A stretch of DNA of 64,000 nt from Mycosarcoma maydis (Eukaryota; Basidiomycota; Ustilaginomycetes; Ustilaginales): the NCBI RefSeq assembly GCF_000328475.2, contig NC_026478.1, forward strand, positions 1,612,001-1,676,000. Reading direction: 5' to 3'. The position numbers and the translations under genes were made by a program. This document shows positions 41,801-51,184 of the stretch, piece by piece (positions within the stretch are counted from its first letter, which is position 1; each line of letters opens with the position of its first letter). Under the pieces are notes generated by a model. It worked only from the letters and a program-made list of their open reading frames with translations. It did not search any database and was not told the origin of the DNA.

Positions 41801-44454
41801 ATGCGGATGAATTCGTGCTCCTGTGCTATGAGTGGCTCGAGCGACATGAACTGATTAGGTCCACGATGGTAGTCGAGCGGGAAACGGATGACAATGATTC
41901 GAGCGCTGGTGAGGGGAATCGAGGCAGCCATGCGCTTGGTTGCCACGTGCTTGGTGCAGACGTAGCCGTCAACGTACTCGGAGTCGTCTGGCTTACCGCC
42001 CGGGATGCGCTTGATCTTGACAAACTCGCGGATGTCGCGGCTCTGATCTTCGCGGGCATCGGGCTTGACACGGGAGATGGTGGTCAGAACGAAGGGCAGA
42101 AGAACATCGGACCACTTGCGCACGTTGTGAATGCCAGACTGCGACAAAGTCTGCTCCATCATCTTTCGCAGATGATCGAGAGCGCGATGGGTGATGGAAG
42201 CCTCCAAGAGTGCTGGCGTGATACCATCAGCGCAAATACGGAGCTCGCGGTATATATCGGGCGTCTCGTTGCGGACGTTGAGGGCGTCATCATGCTCGTC
42301 TGGGTGTATCTGCAACACAGGCGGAACGGGCGACTCGGTACGACCATTGTCGTGGAAATGGGAGCGGATCAGAGCGGTAGCCTTCGAAGGATCGAGCGAT
42401 GCGATGGTACGGAGCGAGCGCATGCGCGAACGTGCGACAGGACGTGTTGTCTCGCTGACCAAACGAAGACGCGGGTAGTCGGAAGTCGACTGGATTGCAG
42501 AAGGCATTTCGTGGTCAGTGACATCCGTGGAAGGGAAGGCAACTGACATGGGGTTGCGTTTGTTCTTGGTGGCTGCAGAAGCTCCTCTTCTGTCAGCGTC
42601 TGGTGAGTTTGAGGACGGCGACACGATTTCCTCTAGACCATGGACACTGGATGGCTGTCGATGGGGCGCTGGAGTGGTAGGCGCATTCGCAAGAGCCGGA
42701 TCAAGCTGGGAGACGGCCGCTTCGTCATCTTCGGGATCGGGACGAACGGGAGCCAATTCCTCGTCGTCGGCGCCTTTGCGAAAGGGCGCGACGGGAACAG
42801 CATCTGCTTTCTTCTTGCGTGAACGCTCTGACGTTTCGGCATCATTGGCTTGATTTGTCTTGCTACGCATACCGGCTGCGGCTACCGAGTCTGTATGTGT
42901 CAAGCCAAAAGGCCCAGAGAGACTTGAATGCGTGCCCGCGCTGAACGCTGAGGGACCCGCAGAAGCGCTGGCGAAGAGGTGATTGGCCGCAAATTGAGAT
43001 TGAGGACTCTTTATCTGCGCCTCGAGAGGAGCCGAAATCATGTCCTTGTCTGGCTGGACGCGATTCGGATTCTTGCTCGCGCGCTGAGAGACCGGGTTGA
43101 GCTTCTGCTCATGGCGGGTCTCGCGCTCATGTCGATCGTACTCTTCGAGCATGCGTTTGCAGAAGTTGCAGACGCGGATCATGCCCTCAAAGTCGAAACG
43201 TCTTCCCTTGATGATGTGCGCGGCACATCTTCCGCAGAAAATCTGGCCACAGATGCGGCAGTGATGCTTGCGGCGAAACGGGGTGAAGACGGAGAGACAC
43301 TCGCGGCATTCCTTTGCGTTTTCGTCGGCCATCCAGAATTTGCGGCTCAGACCCTCGCCTCTCATGCGCCGATCGATGGCATCTGCACTAGTCTTAAGGC
43401 CGATCTGTGCCGCGGAGCGATTGGGGAGGTGATCTTCGATGGTGTCGGTTCTGAAGAGGCGTGTGGAGGTGCTGCGGACCGATTTGGTGTCGTCGGCGAG
43501 GATATCTTTGGAGAGGGGGAAACCCGGAATAGCCGACCAGCCGTGTTTTGCCAGATGGGAACGGTCGATTGCACCATCGATGCCGCCGCGTAAGAGGTAT
43601 AGTGTGTCGCGCGACGAGTCGGGGTCCATATCGCCGTCGTCAGCGATGACAGAATCACGGTCGTCCGTGTAGCTGCCGGCAACGTTGAAGATATGAGACC
43701 GAGCATTGATAGCTGTGGCTGGGGACGTGAAGGTGATGGCGGGTGCAGGAGCAACGCTGCGAAGCATGAGGGGCAATCCACGAGAGGTGGATGAACTTGC
43801 ATTGCTTGTGATGCCTGACGCAGAGCGCGAGGTGGTGATCGAGGAGGAGCTGTGAGACGGATGGAGGCCGGTGTAGCGAGAAGTCTGTGTTGACGGAGCA
43901 CCTGCAGCTTGAAGAGCGCGGTTCGGACTCATCAGATCGTTGCGAGGTCTCGAGGGACCAGCTTCTGCGCCTTGGGGGTGATTTGGAGGAGATTTGGTGC
44001 GCTGAGCGGCTTGGTTGCTCTCGGGATACTCTTCGATGTTGCTGAGCCCTTTTGATGGACGCGCGATGGCTGCTTTTCTGTACTGCGGCATTGAAGCTAG
44101 GCGATGTGCTGCAACGCTTGTGTATTGGGGTGCAAGGTGGGACAGGGATGTAGTGGGTTGGGAAAAGCCAATGATGGAGGATTGAGATGGTGGGCGGCCG
44201 GTCGATTTAGCGGAATAGGTGGCGGAGCTTTGACGAGAAGCTGAATCGACATTTTCGGCGTAGGTACTATGCGTAGGGTCTGCCTCGACAGCGGGACCGG
44301 CTGCGAAGGCTGACTTGACGCGGTGAAAGAGGCTACCGAGTGCGAAGGACGATTCGTGTGCATCCTGAGCGTCGTCGAGGAATCCAAAGGACGTGAAACC
44401 TTCGGCGTTGGACGTATGTGCCGTAGACGTGTCATGTGTTACCGATGTAGCCAT
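35869..44454 (-). CDS. fab1: 1-phosphatidylinositol-3-phosphate 5-kinase Fab1/PIKfyve
   Basis: 2861 residues in one exon, larger than yeast Fab1 (2278). It makes PI(3,5)P2 from PI3P on endosome and vacuole membranes, controlling vacuole size, acidification and retrograde traffic. Domains in order: a disordered Ser-rich N-terminus; FYVE zinc finger (~375-445) with RRKHHCRICGQIFCGRC, the PI3P-binding R-R/K-H-H-C-R motif; a CCT/TCP-1-like domain (~790-1110) with GCTIVLRGADGVKLSHVKKI; a Fab1-specific Cys-rich region (~1500-1575) with CATKGCGKNNVLHYN and SWSYCKVCENATPV; a very long low-complexity linker including polyalanine (AAAAAAAALAAATSA) and acidic runs; and the C-terminal lipid kinase (~2560-2861) with FLKTRDNRLVVKQLSRFEMD, NVMDYSLMVGVD and VGIIDFVRTYTWDK. 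Extra length is mostly in the linkers. Confidence 0.96.
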   Translation of the reverse strand: MATSVTHDTSTAHTSNAEGFTSFGFLDDAQDAHESSFALGSLFHRVKSAFAAGPAVEADPTHSTYAENVDSASRQSSATYSAKSTGRPPSQSSIIGFSQPTTSLSHLAPQYTSVAAHRLASMPQYRKAAIARPSKGLSNIEEYPESNQAAQRTKSPPNHPQGAEAGPSRPRNDLMSPNRALQAAGAPSTQTSRYTGLHPSHSSSSITTSRSASGITSNASSSTSRGLPLMLRSVAPAPAITFTSPATAINARSHIFNVAGSYTDDRDSVIADDGDMDPDSSRDTLYLLRGGIDGAIDRSHLAKHGWSAIPGFPLSKDILADDTKSVRSTSTRLFRTDTIEDHLPNRSAAQIGLKTSADAIDRRMRGEGLSRKFWMADENAKECRECLSVFTPFRRKHHCRICGQIFCGRCAAHIIKGRRFDFEGMIRVCNFCKRMLEEYDRHERETRHEQKLNPVSQRASKNPNRVQPDKDMISAPLEAQIKSPQSQFAANHLFASASAGPSAFSAGTHSSLSGPFGLTHTDSVAAAGMRSKTNQANDAETSERSRKKKADAVPVAPFRKGADDEELAPVRPDPEDDEAAVSQLDPALANAPTTPAPHRQPSSVHGLEEIVSPSSNSPDADRRGASAATKNKRNPMSVAFPSTDVTDHEMPSAIQSTSDYPRLRLVSETTRPVARSRMRSLRTIASLDPSKATALIRSHFHDNGRTESPVPPVLQIHPDEHDDALNVRNETPDIYRELRICADGITPALLEASITHRALDHLRKMMEQTLSQSGIHNVRKWSDVLLPFVLTTISRVKPDAREDQSRDIREFVKIKRIPGGKPDDSEYVDGYVCTKHVATKRMAASIPLTSARIIVIRFPLDYHRGPNQFMSLEPLIAQEHEFIRILVARIIALRPQIVVVEKGVSRTALELLEKEGIVVVWSVKADAIRAISRCTQADIITSIDRLALDPRVGRCRYFNVETFQHASRPEWRKSFMRFEGTPKQLGCTIVLRGADGVKLSHVKKILTLMIFVAYNLRLEGHVMADEGAAMETIYSDSSPLNGSLPCGTVEAGTSNSAADELKCLQHGSELELGNEPSSQLGRISDNKTFVLQSRTRILRALSIYETTLITSSVCIHIPAPFIILQLKRVNDRLMELLGHQEAEELQRILKDEGKLQDRAASPPASMTELLDDADENDKDDMPTPTVKPRTTSLNEDATAIVTTPLESPSTGDITPVYETPSTRTHETIVEEGEESSSDAAPSSPRPETPQPNIRSVATEQPASQATEVGKVEPVSSTFSRRDGSDATVMIETASPFVSGPNTTTPTPRPSSPALTRVKEPGSALAMASELRNCAASPDATMSRSVSAPVSEVPTRTTSPGPGSILTHLSQGSTSTIAPSSASLLNTVKHEAQPVFDLFSLLKAPSQIAKESEFAITVTRHRASLMEWGAYLDVQPDTVSPFNHKRIQIIVTRHCTLTPRPCEGPSLASIEFYGEHDETLGEHIERLAASSASAKGCATKGCGKNNVLHYNTFVHNRIRIQVVLERFVCPLPNEENRLLSWSYCKVCENATPVALVTAETWSFSFAKYLELYFYRHDHCKTQLCEHDFYRDQVRYFAYQNMAVRFHSEEIDNLFEVTMPHFKLFIDPSVQCNIKNEETAAFVRKSQAYWDSVMARIRALGNDACSDAAGINREKNRAIISEMIRRCELDRRDVEALVAELYEFSPATDVLCLNQARRMLQEKVVKWDVDFIDFEKNCIPSEKDIRRITTTHLKRLFSEKDPSEAARSDTISSVLPPAAEIDESSTDAADGKFKERESGPSTPAGDMGRSNTSSQAMDILSLTGADLSVVPMLSDLVTHTVETPTSEVPPSIASTTELVAANEVGRDNAALASEPVPRSKTTPMQLNKIGRVDTTRYRDGNFDDETDAADLSPVEVRPMISRRALSNPVTAPTSPTYNKSRSAFESAGFLRADESSCTESELAGSMSGMARRLDNPRRYTTGAPPAGAGAGAGAATSSAADLVCVRSGGNGSIRRPNLRRGKTEEVVTTHAKELSRSRKSSATFEQGADSNANSPVTTPGVGGRSSRLPRAKRNDSSTSTATVGRRSGSATPNRGALPPPPSSYRPPKGEGLKAGPRPIIGRSSASAAAAAAAALAAATSATLGAPGNRSQSGTYQSDVPSSSRNAGSAIGSRVPVARRSEHGPGTRSRVSTIAKHFDRISKEAERERERQHRLLLAQRAKRARPVAMTRARVEVFSSVREAVRDDESEADSAAESSNDDGASVADDESEDDDDDDSDEDVPGEPTSFEAKHGLSTPSGHQSQSQRNGKQRKSSRPEAAGKQPDLRTLEQERADAVKRAAAMKREARTNPDEERQQSVTIKDGAAVAPSKEAASANADHSASANTTATAIAATPSSQVDDACTIASQDTGRVANLSPPALASELESDAQSIAASSLAMTNNSTQMTLPSYLRSGFTSDSDSMPSLEKSFLKTLSGFWAFRTGEMVPLEYPMLNSEHVFADSDIIFREDEPTSIVAFTLSSMQYKERLKGMRNEAPRIREKEEAFMPGNASNAGPVDSWSVLELETNELESTLKKEGRHFRCEFESGSTRLWCKILFAEQFDALRRTCGCDVSVVESLSRCFKWDSSGGKSGSAFLKTRDNRLVVKQLSRFEMDAFSKFAPQYFAYMSQCISRGRRTALAKIFGCFRIGFRNPQTGKSLKLDCFVMENLFYGLEGIRSYDLKGSTRNRYVQETGKDNEVLLDENLIETSHLNPIFIREHSKKLLRASLYNDSLFLADMNVMDYSLMVGVDRQSKQLVVGIIDFVRTYTWDKRVESFVKETALLGGAGKGEPTIITPPDYRTRFLTFIDKALLLMPDHWVEDWAL

Positions 44455-47400
44455 GACTGGTCGACTGTTTTGAAGGAACTGCTTGACAGAAGCGTTGTGT
44501 GTCGGTCGTCTTGGAGGATGGGCGTGATGACACTGGAGCCAGTATCGTGTGCTTGAGCGAGGCCACGTTGATTGGCGCAGCTACGATGTGCTGTACATGA
44601 TTGTGATTCAACAGTCGATGTCGGATGGTTTCGACGAGCTACCGGTTGAGCAATCGGCCGAACGTCGAGGTGAAAGAATGATGGAGCTTGCGACGAAGGT
44701 GGTACAGTCGTGAGTATCCGAATGGCAAGGGTCCGAGCACCAAACTCACCCTCTGTTGTGTGATTGGCACTCACGACTCAAGAGCTGCAGGAGTGCGAGA
44801 AAAAGCTGCAGCAACACTCACTCGCGCTTCTGTGCCATATTCAAACCCAAAAAAAAAAGAAAAGAATGCAATCCACAGAGGCACGAGCAAGCCCATCTCG
44901 CCATTCACAATTCGTGATTGGACCCTGAAACCACTTTCCACTCGTGACTCACGACTGACGATTGCGCACACCGTGCAACTGAGAACCGTGCACTCACGAC
45001 TTCGTGCTTTGGGTCAAGTTGTTTACCAGGCCGATCTGACAAGTTTTAAAAATTCGGCACTCGGCTAAGATAAGCAAACCGTGAACCCCGTGAAGCGCGA
45101 AGGTGTCCAAGTGTCGAGTCGTGAGAGCGTGTCGTGTGTTGTGTGTTATGCTTTTTTCGACTGACGAGCTTTCAAGCGTGAAGGATGCCTTCGTTCTTGA
45201 TTTACGATTTCGCAGATAACCCTGTATCACATCAAGAAAATCAGGCCAAAAAAACGAGGGCGGTTAATCCGGTGGGAATTCGACATCGGCAAGATCGACC
45301 CGATTGAGCAGATGTCGCGCGTGTGTGACCCGATCCGACCGATTCGACACGCCGACAGTAAAAGTAGCCCATGGTGATCAGCTGACGCCTCGCTCTGCAA
45401 CGGCAGCCTACATCAGCGTAAGCTACCGGTGGATGGGACATGTTGTTCGAAGCTGCCATGCAATGTGATCCTCGGTTCTAGTCGTGAATCGGCATGTGTG
45501 CTCACCGGACAACACGGTTCGCTCTGTTGGGCTGGCTTGACGGAGAAGAGGCTTGCTTGGTGATGTCCGACTTGGTATTCCAGCTGTCAACAAGGTTAAG
45601 ATAGGTCACACAGCTCGACGTTGTACAAGCATTCACATTCCAGGACGTGGGCGGATTCGGTCTGCATCGACGAAAGAAGGCGGGAACGAGGTTGACGACA
45701 CAAGGTTGTTCTGCGGAGAACAAGGTGACGTCAAGGTCACGTTGACTATGGTATGGACCAGGCAAAGTCTTGGAGATGTGAAGAGGGTCTGGAACCAGAA
45801 CAACACAACAACACTTCCGAGGCCGTTAAGAAACAACAAACTCGTGGCTCTGTGCTCGTGACAAGCTGTCAGGCGCGTCTGCAGTAGCCAACCAATCATC
45901 AACCACTGCCCTCTGGAACGCCTACTGCTAAGCTTGTGCTATTCGCTGGTAAGGACGCAAGGAGGTCGCAGTGGCTTTCAGCAGCCCTCTAAATCACGAA
46001 AGAACAACAGCCCCTGGCTTAGTTCATCAAGACGCCCTGCTGAAGGCGTCGCCGTCCTTGCATAGATCAAGTTGGATAGGAATTAGTGGTAAATTGAATC
46101 AATCACAATCGCAAATGTGCGGGGAGTTCAATTCGAATTTGCGATTGATAAAATGTCCGAAAATTGGAAACAATTGTGAGTGAATGAAAACAGAGCAAAT
46201 CGGCTGGTTTTTTTTTTTTCTGCCGCAAGGGTGCTGCACACAAGCGCGAGCCGATGCAAGAGTCACGAGTAGAAGCAGACAGTAAAACAATGCGTGGCAT
46301 TCGTGGTTTTGGAGAGAACAGAAGTGATATAGAGCAGGAAAGCGTTTAAAGAAGTTCAAGAGGCTTCAACTTGACTCAGCACATTTTACAGTTCAGTATG
46401 GTGCCTACAGACTGAGAATAGAGAACTCATCGATTCACGATTGTGAAATCAGCTCGTTGGAAAGCAAGAGTTAAAGCTCGCTCCTTCTCCTCGTCCTCGC
46501 TCGATCAAGAGACGTTGATCGACCATGCTCTTGTCACTTGCATATGCTAAACCCCACCTCGTAGAATCAACCATGCCTACATTCACAACTGTCTTGTGGC
46601 TTGTCAACGATCGTTTCCAGCGGAACCGCGCTGGCGCTTTGGTCGGTTGTTGATCACAGTGAGCCAAAGGGTAAATGGCAAGTTTGATTTTGAGCTAACT
46701 TAGTGGATGTTGGTTGCCCTGAAGTTACTCGTGACTGTGACTCGTCTGGTGCCAAAATGTAGGTGTCCCCTCGTTTTTTCAATCTCAGACAGCTGTTTGT
46801 CGATCATTTTCGATTTCTTGGTCTCAACAACCTCGGCAGTCTACGAGTCACGAGTAACCCAGCAAGATTCGTGATTCGCGACGGTCGAGCTCGACAGATC
46901 AACACTGGCACACTGGCACACTGCACACTGCCCAACATGCAACGCGCAAATTCCCAACTCCGCCCAAGTTTTCTTCTTTCGACGGCTTCTTTTGAGCTTT
47001 ATTACAGGATCGACCGACGGGACTGCAGCAATCAAGAATCGCCAGCGACTCGTGACTTGAAGAGACTTGTCATCGTAGCCCGTCTTGCTTCCGTAAAGAC
47101 CAGTTCGCCTGGGTTTGCCCCACGCCAAAAAAACCGCCCCTTGATCACGACGATCCCGTCAGAGCTTACCGTTGTTGTAGCTGGAAACTGGTTGTCCGAT
47201 TGTCATTGTGAATCAGTCGTGAGTGAATGCCGCGACCCCCGTTTTCATTGCTCCTCCTCTCCATACCTCTCCTCTACGGCCTCTGCTACAGTCGTGACAA
47301 AGCGACTCTCCGTTCTGTCTAGGCCCTGTGTTCGCCCTACGGATCCCTCAATCAACCGCGCATACATCTGTCACTGGCGTGTGTAAGACAAATTCGGTTT

Positions 47401-47675
47401 TCATTCGGCATTGTGCTTCTACGCCCTTGTATCACATCCCCTTACTTGACTCAATACGCCCATCGTTAATTGCCTCTCTTCGCCTCACCGTTCTAGCTTC
47501 ACACACCATCTTTGTTTCGGGGCCTCCTTCTCTCCACCCCTCTCTACCCACCATTACCCTTCTCCAACGTCATCAAATCCAACTCTGCATCGCGCGCACG
47601 TTGCCTTGTCTTGCTTCGTCATTTCTGATTCTCGTCCTACAACCACCCCACGCGTTTTGCTGCATTCACTCGACA
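44455..47675. other. 3.2 kb divergent gap with no recognisable gene
   Basis: The longest gene-free stretch with no explanation. I checked ORFs on both strands (the longest outside the leader is about 100-125 codons) and found no known motif. It contains an A-rich tract at ~44849-44865, a 12-T tract at 46208-46219, heptad repeat clusters (44912-45003, ~46430-46450, ~46725-46880, ~47047, ~47207-47226) and a long CT-rich leader-like stretch 47240-47670 before the beta-barrel gene. Unrecognised spliced small genes cannot be excluded. Confidence 0.5.
46208..46219. repeat. Homopolymer T12 tract
   Basis: Twelve consecutive T on the plus strand. Confidence 0.9.
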
Positions 47676-48524
47676 ATGTCATTGTCACTAGTCATGAAGC
47701 TCTGCGTAGCGCTTGTGCTCGCATCTTCCACTATCACTACCTGTCTGGCCGAGGATCAGCAGCACGAGGTCGCCTACATTCGAAGTCTCAAGCACTCGCG
47801 TCGTGCTGCGAAAGCCGAGCTCGCTGAAGCTGGTCCTTCAACGCTGGCCAAGCGCGGTCCCACCTACCACGGTCGCGCCACCTACTACGCCGCCGGTCTC
47901 GGTGCTTGTGGAAATTACAACTCCGGAAGCGACTTTATCGTCGCGCTCAACGCTGCACAGTACGGTGATCTCGGTCAGCGATCTTCATGGTGCGGCAAGT
48001 CGATTGCTATCACATACAATGGAAATACCCAATACGCCACGGTGCAAGATGCCTGCCCGAGTTGTCCCTACGGCGGACTGGATATGAGCGAAGGACTCTT
48101 CAGGGCGTTTGCTAACCCAAGTGTCGGTGTTTTCCAAATGTCGTGGACCGCTAACGATGGTTCTGACGACGACAACAACAACGGCAAGAAGACTTCGACT
48201 TCTAGCACGCCCGCCTGGACACCCAGGCCTTCACCTACAAGCACCTGGTCTTCACCTGCTTGGACTCCTTCCACCACATCGACAAGACGAGCTTCTTCCT
48301 CTTCGTCATCCTCGTCGGCTGCCCGATCTTCCGCACCCACGAGCTCCACCGCATCCACCACCACACCCGCATCCTCATCCTCATCCACATCCTCATCGTC
48401 GTCCGCATCCACATCCACCTCATCCTCCGCGTCCGACGGCTCGGATTCGCACGCCAACAACCTCGACAGCTTCGCGCTCATCTACCAGGGTCTCAACCAC
48501 ATGGCTGTCGCCGCTGCCAGCTAG
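47676..48524 (+). CDS. Secreted double-psi beta-barrel (RlpA/expansin-like) protein with Ser/Thr-rich tail
   Basis: 282 residues from the ATG at 47676 (CGACAATGTC); the frame extends upstream through the pyrimidine-rich leader, but this ATG starts a good signal peptide (MSLSLVMKLCVALVLASSTI then TTCLA). A propeptide follows, ending LAKR at ~58, a Kex2 processing site, then GPTYHGRATYYAAGLGACGN. Residues ~62-155 form the DPBB fold, with ACGN, WCGK, ATVQDACPSCPYGGLDMS and VFQMSW. The catalytic-type Asp in QDAC is conserved with expansins and endoglucanase V relatives. A tail of ~90 Ser/Thr/Pro/Ala residues should be heavily O-mannosylated. There is no clear GPI signal; the end is weakly hydrophobic. 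Likely a cell-wall or apoplastic protein. Fungal homologues are often non-enzymatic and host- or stress-induced; the role here is not known. Confidence 0.85.
   Translation: MSLSLVMKLCVALVLASSTITTCLAEDQQHEVAYIRSLKHSRRAAKAELAEAGPSTLAKRGPTYHGRATYYAAGLGACGNYNSGSDFIVALNAAQYGDLGQRSSWCGKSIAITYNGNTQYATVQDACPSCPYGGLDMSEGLFRAFANPSVGVFQMSWTANDGSDDDNNNGKKTSTSSTPAWTPRPSPTSTWSSPAWTPSTTSTRRASSSSSSSSAARSSAPTSSTASTTTPASSSSSTSSSSSASTSTSSSASDGSDSHANNLDSFALIYQGLNHMAVAAAS
48300..48440. repeat. Imperfect (TCC/TCA)-type hexanucleotide tract encoding poly-Ser/Thr
   Basis: Degenerate ATCCTC/ATCCAC units encode the Ser/Thr-rich tail of the DPBB protein; likely variable in length. Confidence 0.7.
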
Positions 48525-48844
48525 TGATCCCATGCGATCGCATCGCATCGCCTCTCCTCCCCCTCCCGCATTTGAAAAGTAACGCCTCCCCTTCTCTTGT
48601 CTCTATTAGCGCTCACATCCACTCTAATATCTGTAGCCCGCGATAGTCGCCTGTTGATCCAGAGCTGACATCTACCCGTCTCGCACCAGTGGAATAGTAT
48701 TTCGTAGCCTCTTCGTAGCCTCATCCATCGTACCATCTCATGCATGTCTTCTGACGTGGCGACGGCTGCCCTAAATCATGCAATCCAGTGCGAGTGCGAT
48801 TTGTGTTCGACTACAAGTACAACTGAGAACTCAAAGACAGTTGA

Positions 48845-51184
48845 TCATTCATTGTCGATTTGTCCATCCAACTCTTCGGCAAGGTGGTCTAAGAATCCGT
48901 CGTCTGCATCATCATCATCGTCGTCGTTGTTGTTGTCACCAGCGTCTGATTGTGGACGTTGTTTTTTGGACGTTTGCGAGTTGGCCAAGTCGGTCGAAGG
49001 CACATCGTCGGGACGAAGACGTTTACGAGAATCACCTTGGAGGGGAGCGTTGGTGTGGTGCACATCGACTTGTTCATCGTCGTCGTGCATCGATGGTGAC
49101 GGGGAAGACGTATTGCTCGCCGTTGTAGCTGAATCCAGGTACGCGTCGACTTCGTCGGCTGCTGCGCCCCAATCCATATCGTTGAGCTCATTTTCGAAGA
49201 GCGATTCGTCTGGATCCTCACGTGTCAGTTCGGCCACTTGCGCCTGTGCTTCCTCGTTGGCTGCCAAACTACTCGTCTGGTCTTGAACACGTTGGTTGGC
49301 CACCTGTGCTTCCGCTTTGGCGTTCGCACTCGCTAACGCATTCTCGCCCTCCGAAATCCGATACAACGCCTCGTCCTGTCTCGACCACCTACTCGCCGAA
49401 ACGTGGAACCAACTCGGCCACACCACTTCCAATTGTCCACTCAGCCTTAACGCCTGATGGACTTTCGCCGTCCCTGGTCTCGCCGCTACCACATGCGTCG
49501 TCACACCCACCTCAATTTCCGATGCCGGTGTAGCGCCAAACTCTCTGGCCATCGCCCAAAGATCCGATTTCTCCACATTGTGACCAAACGGGATCATGCT
49601 CGAGAACACGATCGTGCAGCCTTTGAGCACCTGTGCTTTTTTCATGCCAATCAAGTCGACCACCGACGGTTTCAGCATGGCTGCATTCGACGCGGCAGCA
49701 TCCGTTGCAGACTGCATGAAGTCGTACTTGGCATACCACTGCGCGTGCAGATCGTCTAGGATCGATTGGACGCGATCCAGTTCGTTGTCGTCGTCGACCA
49801 GCACGGCATGCGAGCGATGTGGTGGAAGTGGCGGTGGAGGTGGAAGCAGCGGTGGTAGTCCTGTACCAGATGACAATCGTGACGTTGCACCAGTGCTGTT
49901 GTTCACCGAAGCTGCCATGTCCTCTAACATTCCTGCTGCTGCCGTCGCTGCATCGGCTCTATTATGATCGCCAGCACCAGTCTCGCTATCGCTGCCACTG
50001 CTATCCGCTTCGCTCGTCTGACCATTATGTTCATCACTGTTGCCATTCGGTGTCGCAGTCCCCGAACGTGATGCTCCATTGCTGTGTCTCCCCAACTTTT
50101 CATCCAGCGCTTCCTGCATCCTAGCCAGCGGTCTTGCTTCGCGCTGTTCCGCGAGCTTGCTTTGCAACTTTTCTGTCTGTGCCACAAAGTGCGCTGCAGC
50201 CTCCCGCAAAGCTTGCAACTCGTCTTCCGATCGACCTTCCGCCTCTGCCTTTTGGGCGGCTTCCTCAACCGCCCTTTCAGGTGTCGTAGCATCAGTACCA
50301 TCATTGCTCGAACGCGCTTCTGAGCCAGAGGTCGATAAAGCAGCGACAGTTGGCGCGTCATTTGCCTTGTTAGCTGCACCGGAAGCGATCACCTCTGGCA
50401 GCGCGCCCGGTGATGGAGGTGGAGTTGGCAGAAAAGTAGCATTGATATCACCGATACCTACGAAAAACTCGTACGGTAGCACGGGGAGTAGATTCGGGCT
50501 TCGACTCCACACATCCTCTCGGTCATCAATGATGACGACCATGCTGTGATCTACTGGAAACAGCCTGCTGAGACTCTTGCGTACCAAACTGCCATTTTCG
50601 TCTCGCGACAAGATCCTGTTGCCGAAAATGCTTGCATCTGGGTCGATGAGTTTGCAGACGCAGTTGGCGTATGATCTTGTTCCCATGGTGTAGACGTGCA
50701 GCTCGTACTTTTCAGACAAGTGCTTCAGCACCTGTGGTACTCCCGGCCGTGGTTTGACGTAGTACCAACACGCTCTTGAGGCTTTCAGCGCTGCTGCTGG
50801 GTCTTTTGGCTCGGATCCATCTTCTTCGTCCTTGATCTCTTCGCCGTCGATACCGAGACGAAACTTGCCTACGGATTGGAGCGCTTCGTAGTTCGGGTTG
50901 GATTCGTCACGCATCCATTCTCCCACGGTTGGATCGACAGTGGCATGTATCACAGTCTGGTCCAGATCGACGATCAAGGCAAGTTTGCGCTGCGACAGCA
51001 GATGGCTCGTGGTCTCGGAATCGAGCCGTTGTGCTTCTTCGGCAGAGACCTTGACAGCAGAACTCGAGTGCATCACCGAGAGCGATGCTGACTCTTCCGA
51101 GTCAGCGTCGACCGGTTGGCCGCAAACAGCGCACATGCCAAACAGCTGCACCGGATGCTTGCATGGTTCCTGTGTCTGCGACAT
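48845..51184 (-). CDS. fcp1: Fcp1-type RNA polymerase II CTD phosphatase
   Basis: 779 residues, single exon. It dephosphorylates Ser2/Ser5 of the Rpb1 C-terminal heptads so that RNA polymerase II can recycle. Near the N-terminus is CKHPVQLFGMCAVCGQPVD, the conserved Fcp1 CxxC-type pair. The FCPH catalytic domain (~65-240) has ALIVDLDQTVIHATVDP, whose DLDQT is the DxDxT nucleophile motif of HAD-type phosphatases, and VVIIDDREDVWSRSPNLLPV with the second acidic motif. A long Ala/Glu/Ser linker follows, then a BRCT domain (~519-610) with LKGCTIVFSSMIPFG, THVVAARPGTAKVHQA and VVWPSWFHVSASRWSRQDEA. The acidic C-terminus (Asp run, then FLDHLAEELDGQIDNE) resembles the TFIIF-binding tail. Confidence 0.95.
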   Translation of the reverse strand: MSQTQEPCKHPVQLFGMCAVCGQPVDADSEESASLSVMHSSSAVKVSAEEAQRLDSETTSHLLSQRKLALIVDLDQTVIHATVDPTVGEWMRDESNPNYEALQSVGKFRLGIDGEEIKDEEDGSEPKDPAAALKASRACWYYVKPRPGVPQVLKHLSEKYELHVYTMGTRSYANCVCKLIDPDASIFGNRILSRDENGSLVRKSLSRLFPVDHSMVVIIDDREDVWSRSPNLLPVLPYEFFVGIGDINATFLPTPPPSPGALPEVIASGAANKANDAPTVAALSTSGSEARSSNDGTDATTPERAVEEAAQKAEAEGRSEDELQALREAAAHFVAQTEKLQSKLAEQREARPLARMQEALDEKLGRHSNGASRSGTATPNGNSDEHNGQTSEADSSGSDSETGAGDHNRADAATAAAGMLEDMAASVNNSTGATSRLSSGTGLPPLLPPPPPLPPHRSHAVLVDDDNELDRVQSILDDLHAQWYAKYDFMQSATDAAASNAAMLKPSVVDLIGMKKAQVLKGCTIVFSSMIPFGHNVEKSDLWAMAREFGATPASEIEVGVTTHVVAARPGTAKVHQALRLSGQLEVVWPSWFHVSASRWSRQDEALYRISEGENALASANAKAEAQVANQRVQDQTSSLAANEEAQAQVAELTREDPDESLFENELNDMDWGAAADEVDAYLDSATTASNTSSPSPSMHDDDEQVDVHHTNAPLQGDSRKRLRPDDVPSTDLANSQTSKKQRPQSDAGDNNNDDDDDDADDGFLDHLAEELDGQIDNE

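Noticed and set aside
46763..47386. 207-codon ORF on the plus strand upstream of the beta-barrel gene.
   Set aside because: Composition is that of a pyrimidine-rich leader containing heptad repeats; no motif, no good start context, and it overlaps the other leader frame.
47328..47675. N-terminal extension of the beta-barrel protein frame before the ATG at 47676.
   Set aside because: The extension is a translated pyrimidine-rich leader, while the ATG at 47676 begins a clean signal peptide.
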